From: Limnoperna fortunei
Taxonomy: Eukaryota; Mollusca; Bivalvia; Mytilida; Modiolidae
Direction: 5' to 3'
DNA: 64,000 bases
NCBI GenBank assembly: GCA_944474755.1
Contig: OX104112.1
Coordinates: 83,651,756 to 83,715,755, forward strand
Part shown: in pieces, positions 57,358 through 64,000 of the stretch
Layout: each line of letters begins with the position of its first letter
Position numbering within the stretch: the first letter of the stretch is position 1
The notes under the pieces: generated by a model
Database searches by the model: none
Seen by the model: the letters and a program-made list of their open reading frames with translations, nothing else
What the model was told of the DNA's origin: nothing
Position numbers and translations under genes: made by a program

Positions 57358-57363
57358 TTTGTT
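57358..57363 (+). repeat. Target site duplication TTTGTT, left
   Basis: It lies in the oligo-T region after copy 147. The uninterrupted unit has TTTGTT once, between AGT and GTTTTCTCC. Confidence 0.93.
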
Positions 57364-57826
57364 CACGCCGGGTATTCGGACACACAGAACAGGGTGGAAC
57401 ACAAAAGAACGGGTGAGGTGGATGAAAACATCGTGTTCAGGTAGGTGTGTTATTTTCATTCTGAACGTATTGAAATAGGATTAAAGACAGAAATTAGTTT
57501 ATAACGCCTTTTGTATGTCCCTTAACTACTGGTACACCAAGTATTGTCTGTTTTTACTGGAGAAATAATCCACAGGAACGTCATGAACACGAAAATTACT
57601 TCGGAAAAAGTATATTTCCAACTTTCGTTGATTGTAACTTCTCGCGAAGAGCAAGTTACAAAGTTTTTATGGTCAATATAGATACCCCAATGCATACTTG
57701 ATTATCTTTGAAAAGTTGAACTTCTAATTCGACGTATTAAGCACATTATTCTTCATTAACCAAACATACTTGGAGGAATTTTGACACAACGGACCGCGGG
57801 TGAGGACACTGTAGAACGCGGGTGTG
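57364..57826 (+). repeat. Left terminal inverted repeat
   Basis: It pairs with 60732-61205 in reverse complement, with small indels and substitutions. Its inner boundary is near GAACGCGGGTGTG. Within and just past it lies a recurring GGGTG-type motif: GCCGGGTATT at the tip, GAACGGGTGAGG at 57407, GACCGCGGGTGAGG at 57792, GAACGCGGGTG at 57814 and GAACCGGGTGA at 57847. Repeated subterminal motifs of this kind are often transposase-binding sites. Short open frames here are incidental. Confidence 0.88.
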
Positions 57827-58330
57827 TGCTCCTTAGAGAACACAACGAACCGGGTGAAAATGCAAAAAAATTTTTATTTAAACTGTTCGTCCCTTTCTAT
57901 TATTGTAATGAGCAACCGTATGTTTTCTTTTCAGGAATAGTTTATCCTGCAATCCTGCAATCCTTCGATTAGAGCAGCTAAAATTTTGTATGTCTTTCAC
58001 TGCCACTGGCTATGAAACGAGTTTCAGCCACGCCCACTTTAAGAACTACTTTTGTGTATTTCAGTAATGTACTTGTTTGACCTTTCTTGCCAAATGTAAA
58101 CAAATCTGAATGTTGCAATCGCGCAAATACGTGTTTTTGTTTTAATCCATAAATAAATATATTATTTTCATCTGTGTTGGTTTTTTCTCTTCTAAAACAG
58201 ACAATTCAAACAGGCTAAATTCAAAGTATTATGGCGCAACCCTGCAAATCCAGACCATGAATGTCTTTTTTTTTTTTGCAACTACCGGTTGAACTATACA
58301 AATACGACACTACGAATAAATCAAAGCTTT
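57827..58330. other. Element interior, left: AT-rich, no gene recognised
   Basis: No convincing reading frame or family is visible. TTTATCCTGCAATC at 57941-57954 recurs inverted at 60261-60274, so some inverted symmetry extends inside the terminal repeats. A 14-base T run lies near 58265. An open frame at 57781-57972 starts at a non-ATG codon within the terminal repeat and looks accidental. Confidence 0.6.
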
Positions 58331-58337
58331 ATTTAAG

Positions 58338-58466
58338 AAATAGATTATTGCGAATTAGTTAGAACATGGTCAGACCATATATTTGTCAGCGAGGTATAAA
58401 ATGAAGAAAAATATAAGGTCTGACCATGTTCTAATTCGCATAGATACCAATTGCAATAATCTATTT
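58338..58466. repeat. Foldback hairpin A
   Basis: The left arm (58338-58384) and right arm (58409-58466) are imperfect inverted copies sharing AAATAGATTATTGC, AGAACATGGTCAGACC and ATATTT segments. The right arm carries about 14 extra bases. The loop is about 24 bp. This could be a small foldback MITE or a local inverted duplication. The minus-strand open frame across it is a by-product. Confidence 0.75.
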
Positions 58467-58730
58467 CAATTCTAATATGTATAACAAAGGAGTTAAAATT
58501 TTGCAGCGGCTCTAAGAGGACGCTTTTTGAAACTAATAAGAGATATCCCACAGCAGTATGGTAAAGCAAATAAAATTGACATACACATTCTCGTCATTTT
58601 ATTGAATATACTTACCTTTTAAGCAAATAAATATTGAGAAATCTTAACAAAATTGCATTTAGGCGTATATGACAGAACTTACTTCGTCATAAATGACTCT
58701 TAATATAATACTGAAGACCAAATTTGTCAT
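58467..58730. other. Element interior between hairpin A and the RT relic: nothing recognised
   Basis: AT-rich sequence. Short CGTCAT-like words recur (near 58592 and 58685, and again at 58760 inside the RT relic), too irregular to call a repeat. There is no usable reading frame. The last part may be degraded upstream sequence of the reverse-transcriptase relic. Confidence 0.4.
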
Positions 58731-59240
58731 ATATTAGATTTTCTGATGGACAACATATTCGTCATGTTTAGTTGACATGTTTTTCAACAGACTGTTGGTA
58801 TTCCAATGGGTACTAATTGTGCTCCTCTCCTCGCCGACCTGTTTTTGTACTCTTATGAGGCTGAGTTCCCAGAAGACCTTTTTCTAGAAACAGACTCATG
58901 ACAACTACAAACTAGACTCTACCGTACAAACGTGATGACTTCAACTTTCTTATTTTCAACTTCCCGTTTATTGATAGCAACATTCCAGCAGCTCCAGCGT
59001 ATGGTGTGTCCATTTCACAACTTATACGTTATTCTAGATCCTGGGATAGGTATTCCGATTTTCTTGACCGATCACTGCTGTTGACTGCTAAACTACTCAA
59101 ACAAGGGTTTGTTGTACCTAGGTTGGTGTTATCTGTTCAGAAGTTCTATGGTCGTCAACATGACTTAATTGATCCTTATGGAAAATCAGTGTCTAAAATA
59201 CGATCTGACATTTTCGCTGCGTCATGGTGTTTCCTATTCC
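58731..59240 (+). pseudogene. Broken reverse-transcriptase fragment (Penelope-like or related retroelement)
   Basis: Frame one (58734 on) reads LDFLMDNIFVMF, has a stop at 58773, and continues HVFQQ into TVGIPMGTNCAPLLADLFL, the conserved RT stretch just before the catalytic motif. It then decays into stops near 58900. From about 58935 another frame resumes with DDFNFLIFNFPF, and after NIPAAPAYG leads into SISQLIRYSR and FYGRQHDLID, the C-terminal side of the same protein family. The segment between, which should carry the YxDD metal-binding aspartates, is missing. With an internal stop, deletion and frameshift it cannot be active. Assignment to Penelope-like elements rests on the GTxxAP-type motif and memory of the family. 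The fragment lies inside a DNA transposon, so it is likely a nested, truncated copy. Confidence 0.75.
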
Positions 59241-59550
59241 TGGATTTGACTTTTCCCTAGACATGACAAAAAGTAACTCGATGGGTGTATAATTAGAGAC
59301 AGACACTGCTTACTGATCCGGAGCACCTGAATGCACCCATGGTTTTTTTTAGGTTCGGGTTACTCTCTTTCTGTTTTTGTGTTTTGGTTTTTGTATTGCG
59401 TTTGTCTATATCCGGATTTGTAACTGTCCCTTGACTTTTGGCACTTGTTGTTCGGCCGGATTTTTTGCTATTTTCATAAATCGGATCACCTCGGTTATTT
59501 CCCGACCCTTGATGGAAATGGCCAAGAGATGTTCCGATTACTATTTTCAT
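59241..59550 (+). other. Probable 3' tail of the retroelement relic
   Basis: After the RT relic comes CTGATCCGGAGCACCTGA, then a T run, a GGTTCGGGTT segment and a T/G-rich stretch. This order resembles a non-coding tail I associate with repeated RT elements in bivalve genomes, from memory only. Short open frames exist on both strands (59293-59550 minus, 59377-59568 plus). Their composition is low-complexity and neither resembles a known protein. Confidence 0.4.
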
Positions 59551-59727
59551 ATGACGTCGGAATTCTAATTGTGACGTAATAGCGGGCCAAAACGTATGAA
59601 GGACGTCATATTAGAATTGTAAATAATGACGTCGGCTCCTGGTGCCCTGTCCTTACTTTTAACGATATTTAGTATTCTGTTCTGGTTTACGGCATGTTGT
59701 CAAATACGATATTTGTTTGTGACGTCA
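59551..59727. promoter_or_regulatory. Cluster of five GACGT motifs, one a full TGACGTCA
   Basis: GACGT cores occur at 59553, 59573, 59602, 59628 and 59721, the last within TGACGTCA (59720-59727), a perfect CRE/ATF-type palindrome. Part of the region is an imperfect inverted repeat (GGAATTCTAATT against TATTAGAATTGT). It could be a relic promoter of a nested element. Function is inferred from motif density alone. Confidence 0.35.
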
Positions 59728-59837
59728 GGCTATCACATGATTACGCGCCGAAAATTTCAAGTCAAAAATCGGTTAAAGTGCACTTTTAATGCTTTTCATT
59801 AGTATAAAATGGATTTTCTGGTTGCAAAATAAAAACA

Positions 59838-59980
59838 ATATTCGTACATTGTCGGAAAATATAAAGTTTATTTGTACTCGCCGCGAAACAGATAAGAAAT
59901 TCTCGATAGAACCTCGCATTCCTACCTGTTTCTAAGGCTAGTACAAATAATCTGTATATTTAATGACAATGAACGAATAT
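59838..59980. repeat. Foldback hairpin B
   Basis: The arms begin ATATTCGTACATTGTC and end GACAATGAACGAATAT, with further paired blocks (TTTATTTGTACT / AGTACAAATAA) toward a core containing CGCGAAACAG and CTGTTTCTAAGG. The core resembles that of hairpin C, so the two are probably copies of one foldback/MITE family. There is no coding capacity. Confidence 0.75.
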
Positions 59981-60275
59981 GTGCGATCGCTATTAAACAT
60001 ACAGGAAAAGTTTGTACGCCGAATCGACGAGTTTCGTAATACAGTACAACTTATGTGATATTGAAAATAGTATCTTGTTGTATTTCTGTTGATAATGTTT
60101 TATTAAACTTGTTACTATTCACCTTGAAAAGCAGAAATCGTTCTTGAAACATCACTCAATTTACGTCAATCATGTTGATTACCAAAATACTGCGCACTAT
60201 GTGTATAGGCGTAATAAGGATACAATTACAAAATTTTTTAGGAGGAAATATTTTAGGATAGATTGCAGGATAAAC
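59981..60275. other. Element interior between hairpins B and C: nothing recognised
   Basis: AT-rich non-coding sequence. GATTGCAGGATAAA at 60261-60274, next to hairpin C, is the inverted match of 57941-57954 in the left interior. Confidence 0.4.
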
Positions 60276-60430
60276 ATAATATTAGTATATTGACCTGACA
60301 TAAACACAATATAAGGACTCGGCACGAAACTGGGAAGATTGGGCAGAGCCTCGCCATTATACTCCGTTTTCATGGTTTCTAAGCCTTGTCCTTATATTGG
60401 GTTTATGTCAAGTCAATCCACTAATATTAT
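60276..60430. repeat. Foldback hairpin C
   Basis: The left arm (from ATAATATTAGTATATTGACC) and right arm (ending CTAATATTAT) pair over about 45 bp each with few mismatches. The core has CACGAAACTGGG, GCAGAGCCTCGCCATTAT and GGTTTCTAAGCC, matching the order of motifs in hairpin B (CGCGAAACAG, AGAACCTCGCATT, TGTTTCTAAGG). Confidence 0.8.
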
Positions 60431-60731
60431 ATATAAATGCTTTTATTGGCGTAAAAGAAACTTGCTTAGAAACAATTATAGACCATTGTTCATCTGATCA
60501 TGGAACCAAAACGCTTAAATACAGACAACTTATATTGCACGAACCAATGGGAAATGAGGTTAACTTAGAATACGTAAGTGCACATAAAATGTATTCTATA
60601 ACAAAGATATAGGACTAACATGACTTAAACTGGTGTTCTACAACATTTGGACACAGAAAACTAAATAAAACAGTGATTAGACACTTCTTTAATACCAGGT
60701 CATTGCTAGTTAACGCCATGTTCTGTGTGTC
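60431..60731. other. Element interior, right: no gene recognised
   Basis: A 71-codon open frame (60397-60612) starts inside hairpin C and has no recognisable motif, so I do not call it a gene. The rest is AT-rich non-coding sequence up to the right terminal repeat. Confidence 0.5.
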
Positions 60732-61205
60732 CAACACCCGCGTTCTTAGTGGTCTTCATCTCGAATCACCCGCGGTCCGTTGTGTCAAAATTTCGCTAGC
60801 TATGTTTGGGTAATGAAGAATACTGTGCTTAATACGTCGAGTTAGAAGTTCAACTTTTCACAGATAATCAAGTATGCATTGGGGTATCTATATCGACCAA
60901 AAAGACTTTGTAACTTGCATTTCGCGAGAAGTTACAATCAACGAAAGTTGGAAGTCTACTTTTTCCGAAGTAATTTTCGTGTTCATGACGTTCCTGTGGA
61001 TTATTTCTCCAGTAAAAACAGACAATACTTGGTGTACTAGTAGTTCAGGGACATACAAAAGGCTGCATTAACTTATTTCTGTCTTTAATCCTATTTCAAT
61101 ACGTTCAGAATGAAAATAACACACCTACCTGAACACGATGTTTTCATCCACCTCACCCGTTCTTTTGTGTTCCACCCTGTTCTGTGTGTCCGAATACCCG
61201 GCGTG
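60732..61205 (-). repeat. Right terminal inverted repeat
   Basis: This is the reverse complement of the left end. Read inward on the minus strand it begins CACGCCGGGTATTCGG. Its inner edge, on the minus strand, reads GAACGCGGGTGTTGG and continues into ACACAGAACA. That echoes the outer tip, where CGGGTATTCGG also runs into ACACACAGAACA, so the repeat seems to carry a second copy of its own tip. Confidence 0.88.
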
Positions 61206-61211
61206 TTTGTT
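61206..61211 (+). repeat. Target site duplication TTTGTT, right
   Basis: This is an exact copy of the left hexamer directly after the GGCGTG end of the element, followed by the rest of the normal spacer. Confidence 0.93.
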
Positions 61212-61517
61212 GTTTTCTCCAATATCTTTTTAAAAAGACACGAACTACCAAACCAGTCTAATGTCCGTCTGAGAATAGTATTCCCGATGAAGAGATGCAA
61301 ATCTCTACGGTTTACTGTAAATCCGTTTTGCTAACAAGAATGTCGATTTCTCTCCCCATTTGATATTTATTCATAAACAAAGTGCTAGGGTGTGCTTTCA
61401 GTATAAACTAACACATTTTCACCTCAGCGGACGTCATATAAATATAAACTGCTGTAGTTTATCCCGACGTTGTTGAGAAGGTTTAAATATAGTTAATTTC
61501 ATCTACTAACCTCAATG

Positions 61518-61591
61518 GGCCGGTTAGCTCAGTTGGTTAGAGCGTCGTGCTAATAACGCGAAGGCCGTGGGTTCGATCCCCACACTGGCCA
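61518..61591 (+). tRNA. tRNA-Ile-AAT: tRNA-Ile(AAT), copy 148
   Basis: Consensus sequence, the first gene after the transposon. Spacer T at 61829. Confidence 0.97.
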
Positions 61592-61909
61592 TATAGTTTT
61601 GTTGTTTTCTCCAATATCTTTTTAAAAAGACACGAACTACCAAACCAGTCTAATGTCCGTCTGAGAATAGTATTCCCGATGAAGAGATGCAAATCTCTAC
61701 GGTTTACTGTAAATCCGTTTTGCTAACAAGAATGTCGATTTCTCTCCCCATTTGATATTTATTCATAAACAAAGTGCTAGGGTGTGCTTTCAGTATAAAC
61801 TAACACATTTTCACCTCAGCGGACGTCATATAAATATAAACTGCTGTAGTTTATCCCGACGTTGTTGAGAAGGTTTAAATATAGTTAATTTCATCTACTA
61901 ACCTCAATG

Positions 61910-61983
61910 GGCCGGTTAGCTCAGTTGGTTAGAGCGTCGTGCTAATAACGCGAAGGCCGTGGGTTCGATCCCCACACTGGCCA
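61910..61983 (+). tRNA. tRNA-Ile-AAT: tRNA-Ile(AAT), copy 149, variant terminator
   Basis: The gene is consensus. It has T to G at 61989 in the first terminator tract but not the partner change (A is kept at 62020). Spacer T at 62221. Confidence 0.96.
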
Positions 61984-62301
61984 TATAGGTTTGTTGTTTT
62001 CTCCAATATCTTTTTAAAAAGACACGAACTACCAAACCAGTCTAATGTCCGTCTGAGAATAGTATTCCCGATGAAGAGATGCAAATCTCTACGGTTTACT
62101 GTAAATCCGTTTTGCTAACAAGAATGTCGATTTCTCTCCCCATTTGATATTTATTCATAAACAAAGTGCTAGGGTGTGCTTTCAGTATAAACTAACACAT
62201 TTTCACCTCAGCGGACGTCATATAAATATAAACTGCTGTAGTTTATCCCGACGTTGTTGAGAAGGTTTAAATATAGTTAATTTCATCTACTAACCTCAAT
62301 G

Positions 62302-62375
62302 GGCCGGTTAGCTCAGTTGGTTAGAGCGTCGTGCTAATAACGCGAAGGCCGTGGGTTCGATCCCCACACTGGCCA
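62302..62375 (+). tRNA. tRNA-Ile-AAT: tRNA-Ile(AAT), copy 150
   Basis: Consensus sequence. Spacer T at 62613. Confidence 0.97.
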
Positions 62376-62693
62376 TATAGTTTTGTTGTTTTCTCCAATA
62401 TCTTTTTAAAAAGACACGAACTACCAAACCAGTCTAATGTCCGTCTGAGAATAGTATTCCCGATGAAGAGATGCAAATCTCTACGGTTTACTGTAAATCC
62501 GTTTTGCTAACAAGAATGTCGATTTCTCTCCCCATTTGATATTTATTCATAAACAAAGTGCTAGGGTGTGCTTTCAGTATAAACTAACACATTTTCACCT
62601 CAGCGGACGTCATATAAATATAAACTGCTGTAGTTTATCCCGACGTTGTTGAGAAGGTTTAAATATAGTTAATTTCATCTACTAACCTCAATG

Positions 62694-62767
62694 GGCCGGT
62701 TAGCTCAGTTGGTTAGAGCGTCGTGCTAATAACGCGAAGGCCGTGGGTTCGATCCCCACACTGGCCA
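62694..62767 (+). tRNA. tRNA-Ile-AAT: tRNA-Ile(AAT), copy 151
   Basis: Consensus sequence. Spacer T at 63005. Confidence 0.97.
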
Positions 62768-63085
62768 TATAGTTTTGTTGTTTTCTCCAATATCTTTTTA
62801 AAAAGACACGAACTACCAAACCAGTCTAATGTCCGTCTGAGAATAGTATTCCCGATGAAGAGATGCAAATCTCTACGGTTTACTGTAAATCCGTTTTGCT
62901 AACAAGAATGTCGATTTCTCTCCCCATTTGATATTTATTCATAAACAAAGTGCTAGGGTGTGCTTTCAGTATAAACTAACACATTTTCACCTCAGCGGAC
63001 GTCATATAAATATAAACTGCTGTAGTTTATCCCGACGTTGTTGAGAAGGTTTAAATATAGTTAATTTCATCTACTAACCTCAATG

Positions 63086-63159
63086 GGCCGGTTAGCTCAG
63101 TTGGTTAGAGCGTCGTGCTAATAACGCGAAGGCCGTGGGTTCGATCCCCACACTGGCCA
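63086..63159 (+). tRNA. tRNA-Ile-AAT: tRNA-Ile(AAT), copy 152
   Basis: Consensus sequence. Spacer T at 63397. Confidence 0.97.
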
Positions 63160-63477
63160 TATAGTTTTGTTGTTTTCTCCAATATCTTTTTAAAAAGACA
63201 CGAACTACCAAACCAGTCTAATGTCCGTCTGAGAATAGTATTCCCGATGAAGAGATGCAAATCTCTACGGTTTACTGTAAATCCGTTTTGCTAACAAGAA
63301 TGTCGATTTCTCTCCCCATTTGATATTTATTCATAAACAAAGTGCTAGGGTGTGCTTTCAGTATAAACTAACACATTTTCACCTCAGCGGACGTCATATA
63401 AATATAAACTGCTGTAGTTTATCCCGACGTTGTTGAGAAGGTTTAAATATAGTTAATTTCATCTACTAACCTCAATG

Positions 63478-63551
63478 GGCCGGTTAGCTCAGTTGGTTAG
63501 AGCGTCGTGCTAATAACGCGAAGGCCGTGGGTTCGATCCCCACACTGGCCA
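63478..63551 (+). tRNA. tRNA-Ile-AAT: tRNA-Ile(AAT), copy 153
   Basis: Consensus sequence. Spacer T at 63789. Confidence 0.97.
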
Positions 63552-63869
63552 TATAGTTTTGTTGTTTTCTCCAATATCTTTTTAAAAAGACACGAACTAC
63601 CAAACCAGTCTAATGTCCGTCTGAGAATAGTATTCCCGATGAAGAGATGCAAATCTCTACGGTTTACTGTAAATCCGTTTTGCTAACAAGAATGTCGATT
63701 TCTCTCCCCATTTGATATTTATTCATAAACAAAGTGCTAGGGTGTGCTTTCAGTATAAACTAACACATTTTCACCTCAGCGGACGTCATATAAATATAAA
63801 CTGCTGTAGTTTATCCCGACGTTGTTGAGAAGGTTTAAATATAGTTAATTTCATCTACTAACCTCAATG

Positions 63870-63943
63870 GGCCGGTTAGCTCAGTTGGTTAGAGCGTCGT
63901 GCTAATAACGCGAAGGCCGTGGGTTCGATCCCCACACTGGCCA
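63870..63943 (+). tRNA. tRNA-Ile-AAT: tRNA-Ile(AAT), copy 154
   Basis: Consensus sequence. The window ends before its C/T site. Confidence 0.97.
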
Positions 63944-64000
63944 TATAGTTTTGTTGTTTTCTCCAATATCTTTTTAAAAAGACACGAACTACCAAACCAG

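Larger units (their letters stand above)
1..57363 (+). repeat. Tandem array of 392-bp units, each with one tRNA-Ile(AAT) gene (copies 1-147)
   Basis: Each unit is a 74-nt tRNA gene plus a 318-bp spacer, all head to tail on the + strand. tRNA starts fall at 20+392k for copies 1-17. A single extra T near 6380 shifts the phase, and starts then fall at 6685+392k for copies 18-58. The phase is irregular through copies 59-79 and exact again at 31014+392k for copies 80-147. Outside 22.37-30.64 kb I see only about 20 isolated differences from consensus, apart from one recurrent C/T site. The spacer is as conserved as the gene, which indicates recent concerted evolution. The window opens inside a unit, 19 bp before the first tRNA, so the array extends further left. 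Confidence 0.98.
57364..61205. mobile_element. Non-autonomous DNA transposon with long inverted terminal repeats, inserted in the tRNA array
   Basis: The 3,842-bp insert begins CACGCCGGGTATTCGG and ends with its reverse complement. TTTGTT flanks it on both sides. The flanking tRNA starts are 4,240 bp apart, and subtracting the element and one 6-bp duplication leaves exactly 392 bp, so both boundaries are secure. The terminal repeats are about 465 bp, with scattered mismatches between the two ends. I see no transposase reading frame, so movement would need enzyme from elsewhere. The interior holds a reverse-transcriptase relic and foldback hairpins, apparently nested insertions. The superfamily is uncertain. 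A 6-bp duplication next to a tRNA gene would suit Dada elements, known for 6-7 bp duplications and RNA-gene targets. Polintons also make 6-bp duplications but are much larger and carry conserved genes that are absent here. Confidence 0.93.
61206..64000 (+). repeat. Continuation of the 392-bp tRNA-Ile array after the inserted element (copies 148-154)
   Basis: The array resumes in the same orientation directly after the mobile element, starting with the second copy of its TTTGTT target duplication. Starts fall at 61518+392k for seven tRNA genes. All scorable units carry T at the C/T spacer site. The first part, 61206-61517, is the rest of the spacer that follows copy 147. The window ends 57 bp after the last tRNA gene, inside a spacer, so the array continues to the right. 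Confidence 0.98.

Noticed and set aside
1..57363. CRISPR array
   Set aside because: The repeats are regular, but the sequences between them are identical, the unit is 392 bp, and the conserved part is a eukaryotic tRNA gene.
57781..57972. 63-codon open frame at the inner edge of the left terminal repeat
   Set aside because: It starts at a TTG, overlaps the inverted repeat, and shows no protein-like motif.
58345..58569. Minus-strand 74-codon open frame
   Set aside because: It runs across foldback hairpin A, so its sequence is a consequence of the inverted repeat.
59293..59568. Overlapping open frames on both strands (85 and 63 codons)
   Set aside because: They mirror each other over a T-rich retroelement-like tail, are low in complexity, and have no recognisable domain.
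60397..60612. 71-codon open frame starting in hairpin C
   Set aside because: No motif, no related frame nearby, and the start lies within a non-coding inverted repeat.
57364..61205. Polinton/Maverick element
   Set aside because: The 6-bp duplication and long terminal repeats would fit, but the element is only 3.8 kb, begins CAC, not AG, and has none of the polymerase, integrase or capsid genes.
60874..61334. Three open frames in and across the right terminal repeat
   Set aside because: Two run into or out of the tRNA array, and all overlap terminal-repeat sequence whose partner repeat shows no coding constraint.
1..64000. tRNA-derived SINE cluster
   Set aside because: Each copy is a full cloverleaf with an intact 3' end, a terminator and an identical spacer. 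There are no poly-A or simple-repeat tails and no target duplications around units.
1..64000. Organellar or bacterial tRNA array
   Set aside because: The anticodon is AAT, where bacterial and organellar genes for this amino acid use GAT. There is no encoded CCA, and oligo-T Pol III stops and canonical A/B boxes are present.

Overview
This looks like nuclear DNA of an invertebrate animal, probably a mollusc and perhaps a bivalve. The tRNA is of the eukaryotic cytosolic type: anticodon AAT, no encoded CCA, internal A and B boxes, and an oligo-T stop. The taxon guess rests on remembered similarity of a reverse-transcriptase fragment and its 3' tail to repeats common in bivalve genomes. No database was searched. 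I found no intact protein-coding gene.

About 94 percent of the window is one head-to-tail satellite. The unit is 392 bp and holds a single 74-nt tRNA-Ile(AAT) gene plus a 318-bp spacer. I placed 154 copies, all on the + strand: copies 1-147 at 20-57351 and copies 148-154 at 61518-63943. The array runs past both window edges. Gene and spacer are almost equally invariant. The main polymorphism is one C/T site 311 bp after each tRNA start. C dominates at the left end and almost disappears at the right, and T occurs in exactly every fourth unit in copies 6-18.

Copies 58-79 (about 22.37-30.64 kb) carry roughly 40 private single-base indels and substitutions, while the flanking tens of kilobases are nearly clean. 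This is most likely an unpolished assembly patch, so tRNA defects there should not be trusted.

At 57364-61205 the array is interrupted by a 3,842-bp element with inverted terminal repeats of about 465 bp and a 6-bp target duplication TTTGTT. It sits 13 bp downstream of copy 147, in the oligo-T termination region. Removing the element and one duplication restores exactly 392 bp between the flanking tRNA genes. It encodes no transposase I can recognise. Inside are a broken reverse-transcriptase pseudogene without its catalytic segment, a retroelement-like 3' tail, three foldback hairpins (two related to each other), and a cluster of GACGT motifs.

The overall picture is an RNA polymerase III satellite, homogenised by unequal exchange or gene conversion, with one later DNA-transposon insertion at a site that suggests RNA-gene targeting.
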